A stretch of DNA of 5,653 nucleotides from JdFR-22 sp046537735. GTDB lineage: Archaea; Halobacteriota; Archaeoglobi; Archaeoglobales; Archaeoglobaceae. The stretch spans positions 1 through 5,653 of the forward strand of contig JBKHKH010000129.1 in the NCBI GenBank assembly GCA_046537735.1. The letters run 5' to 3'. The number at the start of each line of letters is the position of its first letter. The first letter of the stretch is position 1. The notes below the pieces were generated by a model, which worked only from the letters and a program-made list of their open reading frames with translations, searched no databases and was not told where the DNA came from. This document shows, one piece after another, positions 1 to 5,564 of the stretch. Both the position numbers and the translations under genes were made by a program.

Positions 1-636
1 TCTTTTAACAAGTTTATGGCCAAAATGGCATCTTAGCACCAGAAGCCTGATTGGCTGACTACTGTAAAGCCTCAAGAGGTAAAGGGCTTTCTGGCTGATT
101 TGCCTGTTTCTGAGTTACATGGTATAGGAAAAAAGACTGCAGAAATTCTCGGCAATATGGGGATTGAGACTGCCAGCAATGTTGTCAACTCCTCTCTGGC
201 GAAACTTGAAGAAAACTTGGGAAAGAATAAGGCTCTCATGCTTTTTGAAAGAGCTCAGGGAATAGACGGTTCTCCTGTGGAGCCCACCATCTCACAGCAA
301 ATTTCCAGAATAGGGACTTTGAAAAAGGACACTCCCGACATTCAGATTATTTTAGAGAAACTCAATGAGCTGATAAAGGACACAGGAGAGAGGGTAGAGC
401 AAAAGAGAGTATTTTTCCGGACTATATCACTGATAGCTATCGACACTCAGCTCAAGATGCATACAAAAAGTGAAACGGTTCAGCAGACGGATGATACATC
501 AAAGGTGGTAGAAATTATCGAGCAATTGCTTGAAAGATTTTTAGCTGAAAATCCCGGGATTGAGCTACGACGGGCAGGTGTAAGGCTCTCCAACCTGACG
601 TATAGGAAGGAACAGAGAACTCTCTCCGAGTTCTAG
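1..636 (+). pseudogene. dinB: DNA polymerase IV (Y-family translesion polymerase), 3' part, interrupted by an in-frame stop
   Basis: The frame that starts at base 1 encodes the end of the palm, the thumb and the little-finger domain of a DinB/Dpo4-type lesion-bypass polymerase; the 5' part lies outside the window. The helix-hairpin-helix of the thumb is visible (LPVSELHGIGKKTAEIL, from base 100), followed by the little finger (QISRIGTLKKD, then RRAGVRLSNL). The last residues, QRTLSEF (613-633), fit a PCNA-interacting QxxLxxF box placed at the extreme C terminus, as is usual in archaeal DinB. An amber codon TAG at 34-36 interrupts the conserved stretch that reads KFMAKMAS-stop-HQKPD, where the family normally has an acidic residue. 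Just downstream PDWLT replaces the usual PDGLT, so a nearly invariant Gly is also changed. The rest is well preserved, so the lesion is recent or a sequence error. The only in-frame restart near the thumb is TTG at 100, which would make a thumb/little-finger fragment without catalytic residues. Family call firm; pseudogene status likely. Confidence 0.82.
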
Positions 637-639
637 TTT

Positions 640-651
640 AAAAATCAAAAA
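640..651 (-). terminator. Candidate T-run terminator of the pyrF-dapF-TIM-barrel unit
   Basis: On the minus strand two runs of five T separated by GA (TTTTTGATTTTT) overlap the stop codon of the last gene of the unit and run into the 8-base gap before the convergent dinB. Archaeal RNA polymerase commonly terminates at such T tracts without a hairpin. No strong stem is seen beside it. The location fits; the activity is inferred. Confidence 0.45.
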
Positions 652-1412
652 TCGACCTTCAATGGCTCTTTCAACTCATCTGACTTCAACAGCCTCTCAA
701 AGAACTGGCGGTCCCTCAAAGGGGATCTGGCAGCCGATACTAGTTTTGCTCCACTGGCAAGCACCCTTTCAGCACTTGGGATGTCCACCACCGAATTATT
801 TCCAATAACAAAAGTCTCTTTCGCTAAACTGGATATAAGTTCCAGATCACAGCCTCCGCCCTCTATCATGGCATCCAGGTGGATAAAGCTGCACCCGCAT
901 TCGGTAAGCTCTCTGGCAATTTTTAAGTAATCCACTCCTGGAGCACCCCCTCTGATCTTGACACCCACTGGTGCATCAGTTGCGTTCGATATCTCCTTCA
1001 TCAAGGAGTTAAATTCTTCAGGGTGATGGACCAGCCATTGACCGCACTTAACGTTAATGAACTCGGGCTGCCTGCAATGAGCGTTGATCTCCAGCATTCC
1101 TCCATATTTCCCGGCGATTTCTGCAGCCATTAGATAACCGTCTATGTGAGCAGACCTCACATTGAGAGAAAAGTTCTGGTTGGACTCTAGGGACTTGACT
1201 TCTTGCTCTATTCCTCTCCGGGGGTCATCATAGATAAATTCCTTTCTCCCTCTGTTTACAACCTCTTCAGCGACCATGTTGGTAGTAGTGTCGGCGTTAA
1301 ACCCTCCCAGAACAGCCAGTCCAACAGGATGCTGTTTGCAGAATTCGGCATCGTTTATCCCTGCCATGGCAGAAAGGACAAGCCTATTGGGAAATTTTAT
1401 CCTCATATCCAT
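645..1412 (-). CDS. Archaeal TIM-barrel flavoprotein related to tRNA-dihydrouridine synthase / NifR3 (putative)
   Basis: A 255-residue protein of the archaeal 'nifR3-related' TIM-barrel family, distantly related to tRNA-dihydrouridine synthase (DUS) and dihydroorotate dehydrogenase; its reaction is not established. The first strand with AMAG (residues 15-18) matches the DUS N terminus. EINAHCRQPE (108-117) sits where DUS enzymes carry their catalytic cysteine motif, making Cys113 the equivalent residue. PVGVKIRGG (148-156) matches the FMN-contacting Lys strand. Later DUS elements are altered: IHLD at 177-180 replaces the usual H-x-R motif and IGNNS stands where DUS has GNGDI, so ordinary tRNA reduction should not be assumed. 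Length (about 230-255) is normal for the family. The start at 1412 lies 29 bases inside the end of dapF; a second ATG at 1406 is equally possible, and no strong ribosome-binding site is seen. It is the last gene of the pyrF-dapF unit, translated by coupling. Family call is good, function open. Confidence 0.8.
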   Translation of the reverse strand: MDMRIKFPNRLVLSAMAGINDAEFCKQHPVGLAVLGGFNADTTTNMVAEEVVNRGRKEFIYDDPRRGIEQEVKSLESNQNFSLNVRSAHIDGYLMAAEIAGKYGGMLEINAHCRQPEFINVKCGQWLVHHPEEFNSLMKEISNATDAPVGVKIRGGAPGVDYLKIARELTECGCSFIHLDAMIEGGGCDLELISSLAKETFVIGNNSVVDIPSAERVLASGAKLVSAARSPLRDRQFFERLLKSDELKEPLKVDF

Positions 1413-2298
1413 CCAAACTCGAATTCGAACCCCAACCCAGTTCTGAGGTCAACAGGGTTCCATCGAACACTCTGGAAGCACTGCCAGTCATATAGGCCTG
1501 TTCTCCTATATCGATCACCAGAAGACCTCCCTTTGTCTTCACCCTTACAGAACTGGATACCAGACCCAGCTTGTGGGCTATGACCGCTGCCGCCACACTT
1601 CCCGTCCCGCAGCTGAGGGTCTCATCTTCAACTCCCCTCTCATAGGTTCTGATGGCTATTTCATCCTCTGAATTAACCTTTACGAAGTTCACATTAGCCC
1701 CATGAGGAAATACGTTGCTGTACCTTATCTCTCTAGCAACAGGAATGATGTCGCCAACCAAATCGTCCTTAAATATAATTGCATGAGGTACGCCAGTATT
1801 CACAGCGAGAACTTCTACACTACTCCCGTCAACATTGAAAGTCTTTTTCCAGATATCACTTCCCACACCTTGAGCGGGGATTTTATCACTGGCAAATAGG
1901 GGCTCTCCCATATCTACTTTGACCCAGTAAGCTTTTTTGTCAATGCGGACTTCCAGGTGTTTAATTCCTGCCAGGGTCTCCACTGTTAATTCCTTCTCAG
2001 CATAACCGCTTTCTACCACGTATCGAGAGAAACATCTGATCCCGTTCCCACACATCTCGGCTATACTCCCATCGCTATTGAAGAAATGGAATTTAGCGTC
2101 AGCCTTAATCGACCGCTGGATGAAGATCAAGCCGTCCGCCCCCACTCCAAATCTTCGATCGCAAACCGCCTTCACCAGTTGGGGCTTTACGTCTTCGGAA
2201 ACTACCTCCCCGGAAAACTCATCGATAAGGACAAAATCGTTTCCGTTACCATGCATCTTGGTGAACTTGATCTCTTGAGGCAGGTTATCAGGTTCCAT
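1384..2298 (-). CDS. dapF: Diaminopimelate epimerase
   Basis: DapF interconverts LL- and meso-diaminopimelate by a cofactor-independent two-cysteine mechanism, the step before decarboxylation to lysine; it is cytosolic. The 304 residues hold all the signatures: KMHGNGNDF (14-22), CDRRFGVGADG (46-56), NSDGS (74-78), MCGNGIRC with catalytic Cys83, NTGVPHA (167-173), and ERGVEDETLSCGTGS with catalytic Cys230. Both halves of the pseudo-symmetric fold are complete, so the enzyme should be active. The start ATG at 2298 lies 15 bases after the pyrF stop and gives a normal N terminus. The protein is about 20-25 residues longer than usual: after VFDG (277-280) comes a polar tail ending DKISQ, and this tail accounts for the 29-base overlap with the next gene. 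Stop codon is TAG. Presence indicates lysine synthesis through diaminopimelate; other dap genes are not in the window. Confidence 0.95.
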   Translation of the reverse strand: MEPDNLPQEIKFTKMHGNGNDFVLIDEFSGEVVSEDVKPQLVKAVCDRRFGVGADGLIFIQRSIKADAKFHFFNSDGSIAEMCGNGIRCFSRYVVESGYAEKELTVETLAGIKHLEVRIDKKAYWVKVDMGEPLFASDKIPAQGVGSDIWKKTFNVDGSSVEVLAVNTGVPHAIIFKDDLVGDIIPVAREIRYSNVFPHGANVNFVKVNSEDEIAIRTYERGVEDETLSCGTGSVAAAVIAHKLGLVSSSVRVKTKGGLLVIDIGEQAYMTGSASRVFDGTLLTSELGWGSNSSLDGYEDKISQ

Positions 2299-2313
2299 AT
2301 TTCAACTACCATC

Positions 2314-2972
2314 TTATTCATTTTTTAAGATTTGCTTAACTCTATTAACGTAGTCCTGGGCAGCACCTTGAGGGTCTGCTGAACGATAAATGCTTCTGCC
2401 CAAAATAATAAAATCCGCACCAGCCTTAATAGCAGCTTCAGCTTCTCCTCCTTGCGCTCCGACACCGGGAGAGATTATGGCAAGCTCTTCACTCATTTTA
2501 CGGTAGTGGACGATCCTCTCCACTCTGGTGGCTGGAGCGATTATTCCATCGCAGCCAAGATCTATGGCCATCTCCACTATTTTATCTGATATGGCAGGGA
2601 AAAATTGTGTACCTCCCTTGCTGCTCAACTCGGAAACAATGTACACTTCTCCATTGAATGGCTTGCCGGATTCCATCACCGCGCTAATAGTATCGCTTCC
2701 TGTAAACCCGTGTGCTATTATACTGAGGCCCCTGCCTTAAATGCCAGTTGGGATATCAGAGAGCTGGTGTAAGGAATATCGGCAACCTTAAGGTCGGCTA
2801 TAACTGGCTTGAGATCTGCCAGCCGGCCAATAATATCGATCCCTGAGGAGAGGATGAGAGGATAGTTCACTTTTATAGCATCAAAGTAATGCGATACTTC
2901 TTCAGCGATCTTAACCGCTTCATCTTTGGGGGTAACATCAAGGGCAAGTATTAATCCGCTCTCTTTTCTCAT
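2314..2972 (-). pseudogene. pyrF: Orotidine 5'-phosphate decarboxylase, split by a single-base frameshift
   Basis: PyrF decarboxylates OMP to UMP, the last step of de novo pyrimidine synthesis. The N-terminal frame (2972-2718, 84 codons) carries the catalytic set: Asp12 (ALDV), Lys34 (IKVNYP), and Asp60, Lys62, Asp65 in IADLKVADIP. It stops at tandem TAA TAG right after AGASV. The C-terminal frame resumes without loss as IIAHGFTG from 2721 and continues through SPGVGAQGG and ILGRSIY (phosphate-binding Gln and Arg) to TAA at 2314-2316. The two frames abut within one base near 2721/2722, and adding one base restores a 219-residue protein, a normal archaeal length, with family-like sequence on both sides. 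Loss of one base, by mutation or sequence error, is the simplest reading. No slippery heptamer or nearby reinitiation start is seen. It is the first gene of the unit with dapF. If the lesion is real the strain would need pyrimidine salvage or another pyrF. Confidence 0.9.
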
Positions 2973-2973
2973 A

Positions 2974-3019
2974 AGAAGCAGGTTTCACTGGAATATATTT
3001 AGGATTTTCTCCTGCTTCT
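2974..3019. repeat. 9-bp perfect inverted repeat bracketing the pyrF TATA box
   Basis: AGAAGCAGG at 2974-2982 is exactly reversed as CCTGCTTCT at 3011-3019, separated by 28 bases. The centre of symmetry (2996.5) nearly coincides with the centre of the pyrF TATA box (about 2997.5), and the proximal arm lies one base from the pyrF ATG. Arm centres are 37 bp apart, about 3.5 helical turns. Because the proximal arm is at the expected transcription start and the distal arm lies upstream of the promoter, the pair would act in DNA, as an operator, and would not form a hairpin in the mRNA. The repeat is seen directly; the regulatory role is inferred. Confidence 0.6.
2993..3002 (-). promoter_or_regulatory. 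TATA box (box A) of the pyrF-dapF unit, leaderless type
   Basis: The minus strand reads CTAAATATAT, preceded by A-rich AGAAAAT suited to a TFB recognition element. Its centre lies about 26 bases upstream of the pyrF ATG, the usual TATA-to-start distance in archaea, so transcription should begin at or within a base or two of the start codon. The absence of a ribosome-binding site before the ATG agrees with a leaderless mRNA. Confidence 0.6.
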
Positions 3020-3045
3020 GCTCGCACTCTTCATTTCAGCCCAAG

Positions 3046-3066
3046 CTAAATAGAAAACATTTTAAT
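3046..3066 (+). promoter_or_regulatory. Promoter region of the M42 peptidase gene (two candidate TATA boxes)
   Basis: Two AT-rich boxes are possible: CTAAATAG at 3046-3053 and ATTTTAAT at 3059-3066, the latter preceded by a purine-rich GAAAAC. The second is centred about 26 bases before the ATG at 3089 and would give a leaderless transcript. The first would start transcription near 3076, leaving a very short leader. A GGGAG motif at 3074-3078, ten bases before the ATG, could serve as a weak ribosome-binding site if the transcript starts earlier. I cannot choose between them from sequence. Confidence 0.4.
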
Positions 3067-3088
3067 CAACCTTGGGAGAGTATTAAAA

Positions 3089-4138
3089 ATGGAGGATGAA
3101 CTATACGGCTTGATCACTAAATTGAGCAATACCCACGGAATCAGCGGTTATGAAGATGAGATAAGGGAGATCATCAGAGAAGAGCTGGAAGATCATGTAG
3201 ACGACATTAAGGTAGACAATATGGGTAACATAATCTGCACCAAGAACGGTTCCAAACCAGAGATAATGCTTGCATCCCACATGGACGAAATAGGCTTCAT
3301 GGTCAAATACATTGATGATAAGGGCTTCTTAAGGTTTGCAGCTATTGGAGGCTGGTTCGATCAGCTGGCCTTGGGTCAGAGAGTGGTACTTCACGGTGAT
3401 AAAGGCGATTGCTATGGAGTTATCGGCTCTAAACCTCCTCACCTTATGAAAAATGATGAGAAAAAGAAAGCTGTGGAAATTAAGGATATGTTCATTGACA
3501 TTGGTGCCAGTTCAAAGGATGAGGCTAAGGAGATGGGTATTGATGTGGGAACTACCATCACTCTCGACCGTGAGATAGCCAGATCGGGTAAGAAGATCAC
3601 CGGAAAAGCCCTTGACGACAGAGCAGGCATTGCAGGAATGATAGAGGCTGTAAGGCAGGCTAAAACCAACTCGACCATTTATGCAGTGGGAACAGTTCAG
3701 GAAGAAGTAGGTCTCAAGGGAGCAAGGACTTCAGCTTTCGCCATAGAGCCAGATGTTGCCATAGCCATTGATGTCTGCGTGGCCACTGATTTCCCTGGTG
3801 GTGACACCGCATATATGGATATAAAACTGGGTGAAGGCCCGGCCATTACAGTAGCAGACGCATCAGGAAGAGGGATAATCACCTCTAAGAAAGTCCTCCA
3901 GTGGTTGAAAACATCAGCAGAAGATAATCAAATCCCCCACCAGATGGAGGTTGCGGAAGGAGGAACTACGGACGCAACAGCCATTCACCTTACCAAGGCA
4001 GGAATACCCACTGGTGTGGTTTCTATTCCTTCCAGATATATCCACAGCCCTGTAGAGGTTATCGATCCTCAAGATCTAAAGAACACCTCTTTGCTGGTAG
4101 CCAGGGCAATAGAGTCTGCTGACAATCACTTTAAGTAA
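3089..4138 (+). CDS. M42 family metallo-aminopeptidase (TET-type peptidase / FrvX-CelM family)
   Basis: A 349-residue cytosolic dinuclear-metal peptidase of family M42. Archaeal members usually assemble into dodecameric TET particles that trim oligopeptides left by the proteasome and other proteases. All metal and catalytic residues are visible: His64 and Asp66 in ASHMDEIGF, bridging Asp176 in GKALDDRAG, base Glu205 and ligand Glu206 in VQEEVGLKG, ligand Asp228 in AIDVC, and ligand His319 in SRYIHSP. An inserted segment between about residues 75 and 165 corresponds to the oligomerisation domain of the family. Older annotations call such proteins endoglucanase or cellulase M; that activity is not supported by these motifs. 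Length is typical. The ATG at 3089 gives the expected N terminus. It is transcribed divergently from pyrF and is separated from pdaD by 93 bases containing a separate promoter, so it is probably monocistronic. Substrate preference (acidic, neutral, basic) cannot be read from the sequence alone. Confidence 0.95.
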   Translation: MEDELYGLITKLSNTHGISGYEDEIREIIREELEDHVDDIKVDNMGNIICTKNGSKPEIMLASHMDEIGFMVKYIDDKGFLRFAAIGGWFDQLALGQRVVLHGDKGDCYGVIGSKPPHLMKNDEKKKAVEIKDMFIDIGASSKDEAKEMGIDVGTTITLDREIARSGKKITGKALDDRAGIAGMIEAVRQAKTNSTIYAVGTVQEEVGLKGARTSAFAIEPDVAIAIDVCVATDFPGGDTAYMDIKLGEGPAITVADASGRGIITSKKVLQWLKTSAEDNQIPHQMEVAEGGTTDATAIHLTKAGIPTGVVSIPSRYIHSPVEVIDPQDLKNTSLLVARAIESADNHFK

Positions 4139-4201
4139 AATGAACTTGATACAGGCTGTGATCGATTCAAACGGTTTAAGAACTCTACTTGAGAGAAAAT
4201 A

Positions 4202-4210
4202 CTTAAATAT
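4202..4210 (+). promoter_or_regulatory. TATA box of pdaD, leaderless type
   Basis: CTTAAATAT, preceded by the purine-rich GAGAAAATA, is a near-ideal archaeal box A with a B-recognition element. Its centre (4206) is 26 bases before the pdaD ATG at 4232, so the transcript should start at the start codon itself. The absence of a ribosome-binding site in CTAATTTTTA before the ATG agrees. This supports 4232 as the start over the internal ATG at 4271. Confidence 0.7.
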
Positions 4211-4231
4211 CGAAGAACATACTAATTTTTA

Positions 4232-4792
4232 ATGCACCGATTAACCGAAGCCGAAGCATTAATACCAGGAATGCAACATGCAGGGAGCGAGGATAGCGAA
4301 GCGAGTCCTAATGACCTGCTGACCCCCAAAAAGATCTTCTTTACGTCCGGTACCGGAAGACACGAAGACCCACTGGTGAGCTTTGAGCTGGCATTGAGAG
4401 ATGCAGCCATCCACAAATTCAACCTGGTGCCCGTAAGCAGTATCTTTCCACCTGGTTGTGATATCGTAAATCTTGAAAACGGCCTTAACAGGCTCAATCC
4501 TGGTCAGATCCTTTTTTGTGTAATGGCCCGCAAGACCAGCAACGAGCAGGGCAAAAAAGTATTTGCCAGTATAGGGACTGCCATCCCCGAGGACGATGCT
4601 CTTCACGGTTACATTTCTGAATACAGTGGATACTGCAATGGCGAAGATGTGGGCCAATATTCGGAGAAGATGGCTGCTGAGATGCTGGAGACCGCTTATG
4701 GGATCAAGCCGGCCAGAACATTCAATATAACCGAGAAGGCTGAAGTAAGGGACAACACCACCGTGGTGGCTGCTGCCGTTCTGGTCCTTTAA
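4232..4792 (+). CDS. pdaD: Pyruvoyl-dependent arginine decarboxylase
   Basis: PdaD decarboxylates arginine to agmatine, the entry to archaeal polyamine synthesis and the source of agmatine for agmatidine in tRNA-Ile. The 186-residue proenzyme cleaves itself at a Ser-Ser bond; here this is Ser69-Ser70 in VPVSSIFPPGC, Ser70 becoming the pyruvoyl group of the alpha chain. Asn64 and Glu130 (in GYISEYSGYC) match the residues important for processing and catalysis in the Methanocaldococcus enzyme (Asn47, Glu109). The core PKKIFFTSGTGRH (32-44) and FELALRDA are close in style to Methanosarcina-type sequences. About 30 residues precede the core, longer than I recall for that group, and include a Ser/Glu-rich patch (residues 18-26) encoded by AGCGA repeats. 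An ATG at 4271 (Met14) is an alternative start, but the TATA box position favours 4232. It stands alone, 93 bases after the peptidase gene and 94 bases before azlC. The call is firm. Confidence 0.95.
   Translation: MHRLTEAEALIPGMQHAGSEDSEASPNDLLTPKKIFFTSGTGRHEDPLVSFELALRDAAIHKFNLVPVSSIFPPGCDIVNLENGLNRLNPGQILFCVMARKTSNEQGKKVFASIGTAIPEDDALHGYISEYSGYCNGEDVGQYSEKMAAEMLETAYGIKPARTFNITEKAEVRDNTTVVAAAVLVL
4286..4304 (+). repeat. AGCGA direct-repeat patch inside pdaD
   Basis: Three AGCGA units occur at 4286-4290, 4295-4299 and 4300-4304, the last two head to tail. They encode part of the Ser/Glu-rich N-terminal extension of PdaD upstream of the conserved core. GCGAAGC (4296-4302) within it is a sequence known to form an unusually stable DNA mini-hairpin. 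It may be chance low complexity or one copy of a dispersed short repeat; one window cannot tell. Confidence 0.4.
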
Positions 4793-4797
4793 CCTAA

Positions 4798-4805
4798 TTT
4801 TAAAA
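4798..4805 (+). promoter_or_regulatory. AT-rich box, possible azlC TATA element or end of pdaD transcript
   Basis: TTTTAAAA lies six to thirteen bases after the pdaD stop. If used as a TATA box it would start transcription near 4828, leaving a leader of about 60 bases before azlC that begins with the palindrome at 4828-4846. A rival box is TTAAAGAT at 4843-4850, predicting a start near 4872. The four T residues might equally help terminate pdaD. Weak evidence for either role. Confidence 0.25.
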
Positions 4806-4827
4806 CATTAAAGACTTCTCGCCACCC

Positions 4828-4846
4828 TTAACCGATTAATGGTTAA
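4828..4846. promoter_or_regulatory. Palindrome upstream of azlCD, candidate operator
   Basis: TTAACC (4828-4833), a seven-base spacer GATTAAT and GGTTAA (4841-4846) form a perfect 6+6 dyad. The half-sites are spaced as expected for a dimeric helix-turn-helix regulator. It lies about 50 bases before the azlC start and overlaps or follows every plausible promoter box there. Lrp/AsnC-type regulators often control branched-chain amino-acid exporters, so one is an obvious candidate, but no regulator gene is in the window. The dyad is seen; its role is inferred. Confidence 0.45.
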
Positions 4847-4859
4847 AGATAGACATTGA
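4839..4859 (+). other. Possible six-codon upstream reading frame before azlC
   Basis: An ATG at 4839 opens MVKDRH followed by TGA at 4857-4859. Its first twelve bases, ATGGTTAAAGAT, match the azlC start ATGGTAAAAGAT (4887-4898) at eleven of twelve positions, 48 bases away and in the same frame. It may be a leader peptide, an old duplicated start, or chance. No strong ribosome-binding site is seen for it, so I do not call it a gene. Confidence 0.2.
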
Positions 4860-4886
4860 CGCACATCAAACTTCAGGGGCAGATAT

Positions 4887-5564
4887 ATGGTAAAAGATGA
4901 TTTCATTAAAGGAGCGAAAGATCTTTCACCCATACTGCTGGGTGTGTTGCCCTTCTCCATGATAGTAGGAGTTACAGCAGTCAACATCGGAATCCCCCAA
5001 CTGCAGGCAATAGCCATGTCTATAATCATTTTCGCCGGAGCATCTCAGCTTGCTGCCATAGAGCTGATGAGCAAAACGGCCCCCATTGTAGTGGTTGTGC
5101 TGACAGCCCTGGTCGTAAACCTCAGATTTACCATGTACAGCGCTTCCCTGGCCCCTTACTTTGGAGAGCTCAACACTTTCTGGAAGGGTTTGTGTGCGTA
5201 TATTCTCTCTGATCAGGCTTATGCGGTCTCCATTACCGAATTCCGCAGCAGAAAAAACAATAAAATGTGGTATTATGTGGGGGCTGCCTTCACTCTATGG
5301 CTTACGTGGCAAATTGGCACGATCTTGGGGGTGATGGTGGGTTCCAGTTTACCTCAAGGCCTGTCACTGGAATTTGCTGTACCCCTCACCTTTATGGCTT
5401 TATTATTCCCCCATCTTGAGGAAAGAGCCAGCAAGTTCACTGCTCTGGTCGCAGGAATTGTGGCAATTCTGGCGGTGGGACTCCCCTATAATCTGGGATT
5501 GATAACTGCGGCATTGATTGCCATGGTATCCGGTGCTGCTGCTGACTGGTGGTGGTCTCGATGA
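4887..5564 (+). CDS. azlC: Branched-chain amino-acid exporter, large subunit AzlC
   Basis: A 225-residue polytopic membrane protein of the AzlC (LIV-E) family, which with the small subunit AzlD exports branched-chain amino acids and toxic analogues in characterised bacterial systems (AzlCD, BrnFE). Hydrophobic segments lie at about residues 13-35, 38-62, 64-85, 128-152, 163-176, 184-200 and 202-220. Family signatures are GASQ (51-54), NLRFTMYSASLAPYF (78-92) and LSDQAYA (107-113). Length is normal (220-240). The ATG at 4887 places the protein start just before the first membrane segment, with CAGGGG eight bases upstream as a weak ribosome-binding site; unlike pdaD and pyrF it has no TATA box 26 bases before the ATG, so it should have a leader. 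It overlaps azlD by four bases, a sign of coupled translation. The exported substrate cannot be read from the sequence. Confidence 0.93.
   Translation: MVKDDFIKGAKDLSPILLGVLPFSMIVGVTAVNIGIPQLQAIAMSIIIFAGASQLAAIELMSKTAPIVVVVLTALVVNLRFTMYSASLAPYFGELNTFWKGLCAYILSDQAYAVSITEFRSRKNNKMWYYVGAAFTLWLTWQIGTILGVMVGSSLPQGLSLEFAVPLTFMALLFPHLEERASKFTALVAGIVAILAVGLPYNLGLITAALIAMVSGAAADWWWSR

Noticed and set aside
34..36. TAG in dinB read as pyrrolysine
   Set aside because: Some methanogens decode TAG as pyrrolysine, but here dinB itself (634-636) and dapF (1384-1386) end in TAG, and readthrough of the dinB end would add about 100 antisense residues. The site is not one where pyrrolysine has a known role, and a nearby conserved Gly is also altered. 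A nonsense mutation or base error is simpler.
1203..1583. 126-codon plus-strand ORF across the dapF/TIM-barrel junction
   Set aside because: It is antisense to two well-supported genes, its translation is low complexity and resembles no family, and it has no promoter or ribosome-binding site that I can see.
2679..2723. Two-subunit PyrF made by separate translation of the halves
   Set aside because: The first possible start of the downstream half (GTG at 2679) would lose the IIAHGFTG strand and loop, and no ribosome-binding site or ATG lies near the tandem stops.
3089..4138. Cellulase/endoglucanase annotation for the M42 protein
   Set aside because: The CelM name is historical; the sequence shows a complete dinuclear-metal peptidase site and no glycosidase signature.
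4139..4231. Small RNA or riboswitch between the peptidase gene and pdaD
   Set aside because: The 93-base gap is AT-rich with a clear TATA box and a predicted leaderless start; I found no extended stem or conserved riboswitch motif.
4259..4657. 132-codon minus-strand ORF opposite pdaD
   Set aside because: Shadow of pdaD, whose catalytic and self-cleavage residues are all in the plus-strand frame; the antisense translation shows no recognisable domain.
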